A stretch of 24,476 nucleotides of DNA from a virus. The stretch spans positions 1 through 24,476 of the IMG/VR virus record IMGVR_UViG_3300030380_003014. One strand, written 5' to 3'. Each line of letters begins with the position of its first letter. Within the stretch, counting starts at the first letter, position 1. Of this stretch, positions 7,400 through 13,810 are shown in pieces. The position numbers were made by a program, and so were the translations under genes. The notes under the pieces are model-generated. The model was given only the letters and a program-made list of their open reading frames with translations. It made no database searches and was not told the DNA's origin.

Positions 7400-8628
7400 C
7401 AGACAAGAATGAACGTGTCACCGTTCGCTGGAGCCTCTGTGAGTGCGTTGACCGTGAACTTGCCACGCCCGCCGCTCAGTGCGTAGTCAGTCACAGCCTT
7501 CTGCTGCCCGGCAAGGTTGCCAGTGACGAACAAGCAGATGCGGTCATTGAAGTGGTCAGCCGTGGCCTCTGAGATGTTGGTTTCAAAAGCCGTAGTGGTC
7601 GGCGTGAAGGATGTGTTGTCAACCGTGCCAATCGGGCATGCGTCCATCATGGCTTCAAGCCTGTCAGCCGCAGCACTGTCGCCGCTGATCTTGACCGAAT
7701 CAACTGGCTGATTGCTTGTGCCGTCGGTGTAGTCAGACAGGTTGGTAGCACTGGTGGTGCTGTTGTCAATCCGCTTGACATTCACAGCCACGACGTTGTT
7801 GCTGTTGTCAATCGCAGCGTCAAGGGCCGCAGCAGCAGAAGCGTCACCGTTGATCTGCGTAGCATTGACTGCAAGCACGCCGCTTGATGATGTGACGTTC
7901 GAGTTGCCAACCTGCGTGACATCCACTTGCAGCGTGTCATCGTCAAGTACCAGTGACTCGTACGCTTGGGTTCGCACCGCAACGCCTGAAGCCAAGACCG
8001 GCACAAAGACGTTTGAATCAACAAGGCTAATGCTGAACTGTCCCATATGGTTCGTGTTGGCACTGGTCAGTTCAAGCGACCAAATGCCGTTGGCAATGTG
8101 CGTGAAGTCGTTGTTGCCGCCGCTTGCAGTCAAAGTCAACGTGCTTGCGGTTGTGGCCTTTATTAACTTGGCAGTGATGTCGCCGGGCGTCAATGAGGTC
8201 ACAGGCTCGCCGCTGGTCGGATCAAGCAGCGGGCCGATTGCAACCGTGGTTGCTTCGGCTTGCTCGATCAGTCCAAGGTTCTGGCTGCTAACTCTGCCGC
8301 CTGCACCTGTACGGGCTTGCACCGAGAACGTGCCGATGACAGCCCTGACCGATTGCGAGTCAACCGTGCCAGCCACCACCACCGAGAACGTCGAGCCAAC
8401 CGCGTAGAACGAGGCGTCACTGCTGGTCGTGATGGTCACCCGGTGAAAGCCGGTCAGCGAGTTGACATCAACGGTGAGCGTCGCACCCGATGTCGAGTTT
8501 GACGTTGTGCCGTCCTTGTAGATTACGACCGATCCGCTGGTGATGGTTGCAGCAGCACCGGCTTGATCTGACGTTGAGAAGAAGGCGTTGACTGAATCGC
8601 CTTGTTGGATATCACCGAAGTTGCTCAT
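7399..8628 (-). CDS. Modular fibre/structural protein with Ig-like domains and short repeats
   Basis: A 409-aa protein. Residues 1-105 and about 110-225 look like two beta-sandwich modules, with a lead-in 'GDIQQGDSVNAFFSTSD' and strand-rich Thr/Ser segments. A phage-fibre-like linker follows ('TLQVDVTQVGNS'). Next come three tandem units of about 28 residues with pattern V..V...I.GD..AA..L.A..D, starting near VLAVNATQI, VVAVNVKRI and PVDSVKIS. The last 100 residues form a separate end domain. Probably a tail fibre or collar/whisker component; its exact position in the virion is unknown. It overlaps the LamG gene as ATGA. GGAGG lies 13 nt upstream of the ATG, so translation may depend on coupling. 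Confidence 0.75.
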   Translation of the reverse strand: MSNFGDIQQGDSVNAFFSTSDQAGAAATITSGSVVIYKDGTTSNSTSGATLTVDVNSLTGFHRVTITTSSDASFYAVGSTFSVVVAGTVDSQSVRAVIGTFSVQARTGAGGRVSSQNLGLIEQAEATTVAIGPLLDPTSGEPVTSLTPGDITAKLIKATTASTLTLTASGGNNDFTHIANGIWSLELTSANTNHMGQFSISLVDSNVFVPVLASGVAVRTQAYESLVLDDDTLQVDVTQVGNSNVTSSSGVLAVNATQINGDASAAAALDAAIDNSNNVVAVNVKRIDNSTTSATNLSDYTDGTSNQPVDSVKISGDSAAADRLEAMMDACPIGTVDNTSFTPTTTAFETNISEATADHFNDRICLFVTGNLAGQQKAVTDYALSGGRGKFTVNALTEAPANGDTFILV

Positions 8629-9446
8629 GCTTGTATCAAGCCTCCATCTATTAGGCCGCTAGACATTCCATATTGAACGCGGAACTTGGGGGCCGCTGAT
8701 TTGTACGGGTGGTCGCTTGGCAAAGATCCTGTCAGGCTGTACTTGTGTGCCGCGTAGCCTTCAACCTTTTGAATCTGCGACAGCGTAGGATTTGCCATAT
8801 AGACCATTTCAGCAATCTCACCTTCGCAACCGCCAGAGAAAAACGCCGACCCAATTGCATACTGCGTTTGGTCAAGATCAATGCTTGAAGCGTCTGCCTC
8901 GTCTGAGAGTTCATCACCTATGTATCGCATCATCAACTTGCCAGAGTGACGCCCAAACACAAGGGAACGGTAAGCCGTGCCAGTTGTACCAGATGGGAAG
9001 TCGCTGTTAGAAATAACATCAGAAACACTTCCGACGCTTATCTGAATCCCGGCATCACCATTCTGGTAGAGCAGTTGAATTGATTTGGAGCCGTTTTGCC
9101 CACGTGTCAGAGTGCCAAAGTTAAGAGCCGATCCATCATTCGCGTTGCCAATGAAGCAGCAAACGCAAGCACCCGAAGTGCCGACGTTCAAAGCCGATGC
9201 TGTGAAGTTCAACTGGTCAAACCGTGCAGCACCATCAAATTGAACAGCAGGCTTGCTGCTGATCGTGCTGCTTGCAACGTACGTCGGCTTGGCGGATGCA
9301 GCGGTCTGCGTTGCACTTATGCTGTTGCCTTCGGTGCTTGTCCAAGTTGCTACAGAATCGCCATCAGACAGAGAACTTAGAGAATCCGCTGTGAACCAAG
9401 CAACGCAAGTTGACTTGCCAAGATTTGTGGGCGTCCAATCGGGCAT
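8625..9446 (-). CDS. LamG/concanavalin A-like adhesin, putative receptor-binding protein
   Basis: A 273-aa protein with the hallmarks of the laminin-G-like lectin family seen in phage fibres and in surface proteins of planctomycetes and verrucomicrobia. These are an early 'WFTADSLSSLSDGDSVATW', a central beta-sandwich with 'KPAVQFDGAARFDQL', and the end segment 'VEGYAAHKYSLTGSLPSDHP', which is nearly diagnostic (family form: EGYLAHKWGL...LP..HPY). It probably binds host-surface glycan. The ATG is 1 nt after the stop of the small membrane gene, with GCGGAAG upstream. It heads a run of three surface-protein genes before the terminase genes. Confidence 0.85.
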   Translation of the reverse strand: MPDWTPTNLGKSTCVAWFTADSLSSLSDGDSVATWTSTEGNSISATQTAASAKPTYVASSTISSKPAVQFDGAARFDQLNFTASALNVGTSGACVCCFIGNANDGSALNFGTLTRGQNGSKSIQLLYQNGDAGIQISVGSVSDVISNSDFPSGTTGTAYRSLVFGRHSGKLMMRYIGDELSDEADASSIDLDQTQYAIGSAFFSGGCEGEIAEMVYMANPTLSQIQKVEGYAAHKYSLTGSLPSDHPYKSAAPKFRVQYGMSSGLIDGGLIQA

Positions 9447-9447
9447 G

Positions 9448-9567
9448 TCACTTCCGCAAGATTCGGTTGCTCAACAGTTCTAAGAGTGGTCTGCCGATCC
9501 ATGCTCCGGCGGCAAAGGCGATAACGTACCCCGAAGCGAGGGCGATGAAGGAAATAACTTGATCCAT
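9448..9567 (-). CDS. 39-aa single-span membrane protein, candidate lysis protein
   Basis: A small gene in a different frame from the larger membrane gene it overlaps (9480-9914). ATG 9567 has a strong AAGGAG 8 nt upstream. The protein is almost one hydrophobic helix ('VISFIALASGYVIAFAAGAW') followed by a basic tail ending ILRK. Its stop is 1 nt before the LamG gene's start, keeping the stop/start coupling seen along this operon; the larger gene ends 33 nt earlier and would break it. Size and topology fit a small holin, antiholin or spanin component. Function is inferred from shape only. Confidence 0.7.
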   Translation of the reverse strand: MDQVISFIALASGYVIAFAAGAWIGRPLLELLSNRILRK

Positions 9568-9914
9568 GTCCGAATCTCCTTGAAGTTGAGGGCCGCCACT
9601 CCTGCTGTCACGCAGAGTCCGGCTATGAGTGTGAATACGAATATCTGCGACTCTAGCACCTTCGCCAGAATCGCCATCACCACTGTGAGTGCTATGCCCA
9701 AGGCTACCGGTATCCAACCCCGGTTGCCTCTCGTCACGAACAGCAAGCCGCCGCCCGTCAATATCAGAATCGTGCCGCTGAACTTGAGCGGGTCCAAAGC
9801 ATGAGCCACCTCGTTGCTTGGTGACTCCGATATTGCTTTGGCAAAAGGGAGCGACAGCCCACCCTCCTGAGTGGACTGGCAGCCAAGCATCAAGATGGGC
9901 AGCAAGAACCTCAT
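9480..9914 (-). CDS. Putative lipoprotein-like membrane protein, lysis cassette candidate
   Basis: A 144-aa protein not matched to a named family. The N-terminus 'MRFLLPILMLGCQS' resembles a lipoprotein signal with a lipobox-type Cys at residue 12. Three further hydrophobic stretches follow: about 47-60, 66-86 and 91-109. The ATG overlaps the upstream stop (ATGA). Its last 30 or so codons overlap the 39-aa gene in another frame. A membrane protein with several spans next to two other small membrane proteins suggests a holin role; a lipoprotein role such as an outer spanin is less likely given the spans. Confidence 0.7.
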   Translation of the reverse strand: MRFLLPILMLGCQSTQEGGLSLPFAKAISESPSNEVAHALDPLKFSGTILILTGGGLLFVTRGNRGWIPVALGIALTVVMAILAKVLESQIFVFTLIAGLCVTAGVAALNFKEIRTWIKLFPSSPSLRGTLSPLPPEHGSADHS

Positions 9915-10114
9915 GCCTCTGTCTTGCCCTCCAACCGGGCAACGCGCTGCTCGACCTCGTGCGTTCGTGTCTCGATCAGTTGCACCGCTGCTTCGAGGCG
10001 ATCCACGGCACGCCGCAGTTCATCAATCGCAGCCTTGACGCGGCCCGCTCCAAAGACAACACCGAAGATGATGCTTGCGGGGGTTATGAGTTCGGGGAGG
10101 AGTTCTGATTGCAT
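9911..10114 (-). CDS. Small membrane-anchored coiled-coil protein
   Basis: A 67-aa protein. Residues 8-24 are hydrophobic ('ELITPASIIFGVVFGAG'), and the rest is a heptad-like charged helix ('RRAVDRLEAAVQLIETRTHE'). This layout recurs in phage lysis cassettes (holin-associated or inner spanin-like) and in minor virion proteins. The ATG is preceded by AGGG at 5 nt; the gene overlaps the nuclease gene by 31 nt and the next gene by 4 nt. No specific family recognised. Confidence 0.72.
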   Translation of the reverse strand: MQSELLPELITPASIIFGVVFGAGRVKAAIDELRRAVDRLEAAVQLIETRTHEVEQRVARLEGKTEA

Positions 10115-10452
10115 GCTTGCCCTGCGAGTACAGATACCAGATCAGCAAGACGATCCAAGCGAACCATGACGGCCCAGTTCCGGTCGTTGTCTTGACGCAT
10201 GAGTACCAACGGCACGCCGCCGTGGCTTTGTTGTTCATCGGCTGCATCTGTCTCAGCCTGAAGCAAGAAGTCAAGTGACGCGATCCGCGCACGCCGCTTG
10301 ACCTCCATGTGCAAGCCCTCAACGCCAGTGAGGTCAGAAGACAACTTGCCGTCCACTTGTGCCGTGCGTCTGACGCTCAGCCCGGTCGCCTCTTCCCACG
10401 CTTTGGCTGCTTCGAGTTCGCCACGCTTGCCTTTTTGTCTTGAGTTGGTCAT
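10084..10452 (-). CDS. PD-(D/E)XK nuclease, Holliday junction resolvase-like
   Basis: A 122-aa protein with the small-resolvase pattern: 'SRQKGKRGELEAAKAW' (E12), an Asp in 'GKLSSDLTGVEGL' (D40) and the core 'HMEVKRR' (E50, K52). Together these give the E...D...ExK metal/catalytic set. Phage enzymes of this type cut branched DNA before packaging or during recombination. A role with the Erf/SSB-like proteins at 16-17 kb is plausible but those belong to a different transcription unit. The gene overlaps the zinc-ribbon gene as ATGA. An unrelated nuclease of the same fold is the main alternative. Confidence 0.8.
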   Translation of the reverse strand: MTNSRQKGKRGELEAAKAWEEATGLSVRRTAQVDGKLSSDLTGVEGLHMEVKRRARIASLDFLLQAETDAADEQQSHGGVPLVLMRQDNDRNWAVMVRLDRLADLVSVLAGQACNQNSSPNS

Positions 10453-10649
10453 GGAGTGCGTTGTATCTCAGTCCAGTGCTTCTTGCTCATCGCCACAGGA
10501 TCGGGCTTGGGCTGCCAGTTGTTGTCGCTATTGCGGATGCAGCCAAGGCAGAACGGGCCGCACCCGTCTTTGGCGTTGCGTTCCCGAAGGAAGGCGGCAA
10601 GCGGTAGGTGCTGGCGGCAACTCAGACATATACGGCTTACTCGACTCAT
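10449..10649 (-). CDS. Small zinc-ribbon protein
   Basis: A 66-aa protein with two CxxC knuckles, 'CLSC' (C8, C11) and 'CLGC' (C34, C37), separated by 'PLAAF' and a Gly-rich turn. This is the common phage zinc-ribbon layout often found beside nucleases. ATG 10649 has GGGGAG 7 nt upstream and overlaps the previous stop (ATGA), so it is preferred over ATG 10664. Likely binds DNA or a protein partner; the specific role is unknown. Confidence 0.75.
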   Translation of the reverse strand: MSRVSRICLSCRQHLPLAAFLRERNAKDGCGPFCLGCIRNSDNNWQPKPDPVAMSKKHWTEIQRTP

Positions 10650-11692
10650 GGACACGCTCCCCATTCTGACAACACCTTGATGATAGCGTTGAAGCCGTTG
10701 TTGGTTTGCGGGTGGTACTTGAACGCGGCAACGTCACCAAGCACCTGCAACAAGTCTTGAAACCCAACCATGCCATCTTCGTTCAAATCTGAAGGGCAAG
10801 AGTTGTCGGAATAGTAATTCACTGAGTACGGTGCCGGTTCGCAAGGGTGTCCGTTGCCACAAGCAAAGCGAACAACGCCCCCAGATCCAAAGTAATCTGG
10901 ACCGGTAAACCGAGCGATGTGGAACGAACCGGGCCACTTCTCGCTTCCCCAGTCAACGTCAGCGTTCCAACGGATCAGATCACCGTAGTCGTTCTGGGAT
11001 GGAGAGGAGCAGCATTGTTCACCAACGATAGTTTCCCGGTGGGGCCAGTACTTGAGAACTCGGTTGTATGAATAATGCGGGGTAATCAGGTCTTTGTGTT
11101 GCTGCTGCACCTGCGGATACTTGTATTGTGCGTTCACCGAGCCGTACTTCTTGCCGAGTGGACCGTGCAGAATCCATGAGTCCGACCATGCGTACTCCAA
11201 ATCAACCAGATCCGCCGTCCTTGGACAGCATCCCTGTGGTCCCTCAAAGACCCAGTTGACTGGCGTGAAATTCGCACCGAGGTACATCCACCGTTGATAC
11301 GGGTTGGACTGGATGCAGTCCCAATACTCACCGGGATCTGGGCAGACAATCCCAGTGTCTATTTCCCAGTAGTCAATGCACTCTTGGCAGTTCTCTAGCC
11401 AAGGGTACAGGTGGTTGGGTCGGCTGTTCTTGAAGATGTCACCCTCGATAGACCAACCAAACGCTCGTGTTGGTGACTCGTTGCCATAGGTGCTGCCGAT
11501 CATGTACGGCCGGCGTGGCTCGCCATTGGGGTACGAGAACTCTGGATCAAAGCCGGTCTGTATGTAAACGTCAAACGTACGACCAAAGGGCGTCAAGCGT
11601 CCAAGGTCATCAATCCACATGGCAACTGAATCAGGATCAGCAGGCGGCCCGCTTTGGGCCACAAGCAACGCAACTACGCTTTCAATCATCAT
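10646..11692 (-). CDS. Cys-rich exported-type protein with C-terminal dockerin-like domain
   Basis: A 348-aa protein. A short hydrophobic N-terminus ('SVVALLVAQSG') could act as a weak signal. The body is aromatic and Cys-rich, with close Cys pairs (CQEC, GCCP, QCC), suggesting disulfides outside the cytoplasm. Residues 298-348 form a dockerin/EF-hand-like end: 'CPSDLNEDGMVGFQDLLQVL' carries the calcium loop D302-N304-D306-V309-D313, and the chain closes with 'LSEWGACP'. This C-P-D-L-N-x-D-G ... W-G-x-C-P style is widespread in planctomycete secreted proteins. ATG 11692 and ATG 11689 are both possible; the GAGG upstream lies inside the previous gene's acidic tail. The body matches no family I know. 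Confidence 0.82.
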   Translation of the reverse strand: MMIESVVALLVAQSGPPADPDSVAMWIDDLGRLTPFGRTFDVYIQTGFDPEFSYPNGEPRRPYMIGSTYGNESPTRAFGWSIEGDIFKNSRPNHLYPWLENCQECIDYWEIDTGIVCPDPGEYWDCIQSNPYQRWMYLGANFTPVNWVFEGPQGCCPRTADLVDLEYAWSDSWILHGPLGKKYGSVNAQYKYPQVQQQHKDLITPHYSYNRVLKYWPHRETIVGEQCCSSPSQNDYGDLIRWNADVDWGSEKWPGSFHIARFTGPDYFGSGGVVRFACGNGHPCEPAPYSVNYYSDNSCPSDLNEDGMVGFQDLLQVLGDVAAFKYHPQTNNGFNAIIKVLSEWGACP

Positions 11693-11894
11693 CGTCCTCG
11701 TCCTCGTCTGCATCAAACTCAATCAAGGAATCTAGATCGGGCGGGTGCAGGTTGTCCCAATCATTCCACAGCGTCAACTTGGCCTGCTCGACCGCACCAA
11801 GAACTTCGTGCAGGGACATGTCCCATTCGACACCCATGTATCGGCAGCACTTCAGAATGGTCATCTGCAACTTGACGCTCGGATCGGTAGCCAC
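11682..11894 (-). CDS. Small protein with strongly acidic C-terminus
   Basis: A 70-aa protein. The N-terminal half appears helical, with 'SLHEVLGAVEQAKLTLWNDW'. The last 17 residues are almost all Asp/Glu (ending DEDEDDDD). GTG 11894 has AGGAGA 8 nt upstream, 3 nt after the phosphoesterase stop. Acidic tails occur in DNA mimics and partner-binding proteins; neither is shown here. The repeated GAGGAC codons also serve as the ribosome-binding sequence of the next gene. Confidence 0.7.
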   Translation of the reverse strand: MATDPSVKLQMTILKCCRYMGVEWDMSLHEVLGAVEQAKLTLWNDWDNLHPPDLDSLIEFDADEDEDDDD

Positions 11895-11897
11895 GGT

Positions 11898-12671
11898 TTA
11901 TATCTCCTGAAGGCGGACAAGTTCCGCGTTCCAATTCTTTGCACAGAGGCGGTTCGGTCTGTCCGTCTTCGTTTCCGCGATGAGGCACGCAGCACCCCAA
12001 GCAGAGGTATCCATACGGCTTGCCCACTCCGGCGTGAGCGGCCCAAGAGTACCCACGTTCGCATACCAGTAAGGCAAAGGTACTTTGCGGGTTCGCAAGC
12101 ACTGTGTTGGTGGTATCGGTCGGTGGGTGTGACCACGCACGAAGAGGCGATGAGAATGACCGCCAGTGATGTTGTTGAACTGCAACGCTTCCAACTCATC
12201 AGAAGTCTGCCCGGCATCGAAGCCATGAGAGAAGACCACTTGCCCAATCTGTACCTGCCCACGCTGGTTCTTTGCATACGGGTGTTGCGTCCAATTCGAG
12301 AACTCTGGCCACCGGGAGTCGCGGCCTATTTCGATCATGTCCCGAAGAGCCTTTGGAATCCGGCGCGGGTCACGCTTGAAGATGTTGTCATCGTGGTTGC
12401 CGTTCATCCAGATCAGGCGGCAGGACTCAGGCAAGGCTTCCCGGATCGACCGCAAGAAGTTGCTGGCATGCTCGAACTCGTCAGCAAGCGTGTGGTCATG
12501 CTCGCCTGCGTGGACGCTGGCTGCTGCTGCTTCGAGAAGGTCGCCACAGTGGACGAAGTGGGTGAGGCTTGGGCCAACGTCATCGAGCAACTCCATCAGC
12601 CTTGCGTGAGCCACCGGACTCGTGAAGGGCGAGTGGCTGCATGAGATGGCTGCGATGCGTGCCGTGTCCAC
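11898..12671 (-). CDS. Calcineurin-like metallophosphoesterase
   Basis: A 257-aa protein with the metallophosphoesterase motifs: 'AAISCSHSPF' (motif I region), 'VHCGDLLEA' (D44), 'NGNHDDN' (N92, H93, D94), 'FSHG' (H149) and 'RGHTHRP' (H181, H183). Family members use two metals to hydrolyse phosphomono- or diesters; phage copies may process nucleic acid ends or nucleotides. In motif I the usual Asp of DxH is Cys11 with His13 kept. The start is uncertain: GTG 12671 begins just before the conserved core, but no good ribosome site precedes it at normal spacing. The frame runs further upstream, through a promoter and GC tract unlikely to be coding. First gene of the second minus-strand unit. Confidence 0.85.
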   Translation of the reverse strand: MDTARIAAISCSHSPFTSPVAHARLMELLDDVGPSLTHFVHCGDLLEAAAASVHAGEHDHTLADEFEHASNFLRSIREALPESCRLIWMNGNHDDNIFKRDPRRIPKALRDMIEIGRDSRWPEFSNWTQHPYAKNQRGQVQIGQVVFSHGFDAGQTSDELEALQFNNITGGHSHRLFVRGHTHRPIPPTQCLRTRKVPLPYWYANVGTLGPLTPEWASRMDTSAWGAACLIAETKTDRPNRLCAKNWNAELVRLQEI

Positions 12672-12702
12672 ATTTGTATATCGGCAGTCCTGCTGTCGTT
12701 CT

Positions 12703-12730
12703 GTTATACGCGCACGCGCGCGCGGGCAAA
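12703..12730 (-). promoter_or_regulatory. Candidate promoter of the phosphoesterase-led unit
   Basis: On the minus strand a -10 TATAAC (12708-12703) lies 16 bp from a weak -35 TTTGCC (12730-12725). The spacer is a 16-bp alternating purine/pyrimidine tract. The predicted start of transcription is near 12696, about 25 nt before the phosphoesterase GTG. It sits directly after a terminator, where a new unit would be expected. The -10 matches sigma-70 consensus at 5 of 6 positions; the -35 is poor, so an activator may be needed. Confidence 0.55.
12709..12724. repeat. Alternating CG/CA tract, Z-DNA-prone
   Basis: Sixteen bases of strict pyrimidine-purine alternation (CG steps with one CA) form the spacer of the candidate promoter. 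Such tracts are known to flip to left-handed Z-DNA under negative supercoiling. Confidence 0.8.
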
Positions 12731-12743
12731 CTGTCCGAAGCAT

Positions 12744-12778
12744 CAAACAAACAAACCCGCAGAAGTGAGAACTACGGG
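12744..12778 (-). terminator. Intrinsic terminator of the early minus-strand operon
   Basis: On the minus strand, CCCGTAG pairs with CTGCGGG (7 bp, one G-U) around a 9-nt loop and is followed by TTTGTTTGTTTG. The T-run is broken by G, so efficiency may be moderate. It lies between the last early gene (ends 12956) and the next promoter. Confidence 0.7.
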
Positions 12779-12955
12779 CTTGCTGGCTCACTTGATCGGG
12801 AGGCAAGGAGCAAGGGAACTGAGTTGTCGCCCGGAGGCTAGAACCTCACCCGCACTTGCGAACGAATGAGGCTGGCGAGTAGTCCATCCACACGCCGCTA
12901 CAGAAAGGAAAGCCGCCGCTGGTCGCCAGATCAACGACGGCAGGAGGGGTGGACT

Positions 12956-13285
12956 TCAATGATACAGCCTCGAGACTTGGTTGCAAGCAATTTGCAGAAG
13001 ATCAAGGCGGGCATCCACATCAAAGTTCTTCTTGTAGATCCTGAAGACGTACGCGCCATCTTCTCGGGACATGCCAACGTACTTGGATGCTTGGCTGAGG
13101 CCAAAGCGATCGCATGCTGATCCAAAGAACTTGAAGGCTCTGACCCACCTTGGATCAATATACCGAGACGGTGGCAGCCTGCCGAAGTCTTGCAAGCGTT
13201 CAAGCGGTTTGCGTGGACACCAGTGGTTGTATAGAGAATCCATCTCAAGCAACTTGCGTCTAAGTGGTGATTTGGGCTTTCTCAT
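12956..13285 (-). CDS. Putative HTH protein, last gene of the early operon
   Basis: A 109-aa basic protein with no family recognised. A segment at about 60-83 ('RFGLSQASKYVGMSREDGAY') reads like a helix-turn-helix, preceded by basic and aromatic residues ('DPRWVRAFKFFGSACDR'). The ATG overlaps the upstream stop (ATGA). Its place at the end of the early unit, just before the terminator and next promoter, would suit a late-gene activator or antiterminator, but only position and a possible HTH support that. Confidence 0.75.
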   Translation of the reverse strand: MRKPKSPLRRKLLEMDSLYNHWCPRKPLERLQDFGRLPPSRYIDPRWVRAFKFFGSACDRFGLSQASKYVGMSREDGAYVFRIYKKNFDVDARLDLLQIACNQVSRLYH

Positions 13286-13587
13286 AGTTCAAACAACGTT
13301 TCTCGGTAGATCGGGCGGTACAAGTTCGCCTTGCGTCCATACCGGGTGACACCGACTTTGCCTGACTTCTCGATCAAGCCCTTTTTGACCAGATAGTTGA
13401 ACGTGGCAGAGCATGACTGGTGCGACATCTCAAGGTCGAGTTCAGCCCGGTCGCATGTGACCAATCTGGCTTTGGTGATGTACGCCAGCACTTTGGCGGC
13501 GACTGTGTTTGATTTGAGTGCGAAGGCTTCGTTGCTGCACTCGTCGTTGGCTTTGGGCTGCTTGCCCTTTCCTCTTCCTATGGTCAT
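13282..13587 (-). CDS. Winged-helix DNA-binding protein
   Basis: A 101-aa protein with a basic N-terminus and a winged-helix core at about 25-90. Helices run through 'AAKVLAYITKARLVTCDRAE', a recognition-type helix 'SHQSCSATFNYLVKKGLIEK' follows, and the wing is rich in Gly, Arg and Tyr. ATG 13587 is chosen because GGAGGGAA lies 6 nt upstream; an extension to 13617 would overlap the previous gene. Probably a transcription regulator or replication accessory factor. Confidence 0.78.
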   Translation of the reverse strand: MTIGRGKGKQPKANDECSNEAFALKSNTVAAKVLAYITKARLVTCDRAELDLEMSHQSCSATFNYLVKKGLIEKSGKVGVTRYGRKANLYRPIYRETLFEL

Positions 13588-13600
13588 GGGTTCCCTCCAA

Positions 13601-13810
13601 TTAGAACGGTAAGTCAAAGACCAACTTCGTCAGATGCTGGTCAGGTATTTGTATCTCAAGAACGTCAATCAGTTCAAGGATCTTGGTGCGGCTGGTGAAC
13701 TCTTCGGCCTTGTCAGTGCCGTGTTTGAGTTCCAGAAAGTATTGCTGGTGGTCGCTGCTGTAGCCGTAGGCCACGCTACCACTCGGATGGTCAACGGTGT
13801 AATGGCTCAT
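13601..13810 (-). CDS. Small hypothetical protein
   Basis: A 69-aa protein. Not recognised. A beta-rich N-terminus ('GSVAYGYSSDHQQYFLEL') is followed by a helical middle and an end in DLPF. The ATG overlaps the DUF1376-like gene (ATGA), and the stop is 13 nt before the next start. Conserved operon placement supports it as real. Confidence 0.68.
   Translation of the reverse strand: MSHYTVDHPSGSVAYGYSSDHQQYFLELKHGTDKAEEFTSRTKILELIDVLEIQIPDQHLTKLVFDLPF

Larger units (their letters stand above)
12672..12955 (-). other. 284-bp gene-free region between two minus-strand units
   Basis: No supported coding frame. Reading on the minus strand, about 177 bp of structured-looking sequence (12955-12779) follows the last early gene. 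Then comes a hairpin terminator (12778-12744), then a candidate promoter with an alternating CG spacer (12730-12703), then a leader of about 25 nt. The 177-bp stretch contains a short inverted repeat at 12834-12847 but no tRNA fold. It could be an untranslated 3' region or a small RNA ending at the terminator. Confidence 0.6.

Noticed and set aside
9568-9942. Upstream extension of the 39-aa membrane gene to 164 codons
   Set aside because: The extra part is polar, lacks pattern and lies out of frame over a better-supported membrane protein; the strong ribosome site supports ATG 9567.
12834-12847. Short hairpin considered as a tRNA T-arm
   Set aside because: The loop is 6 nt without TTCGA, the stem is 4 bp, and no acceptor or anticodon arm pairs around it.
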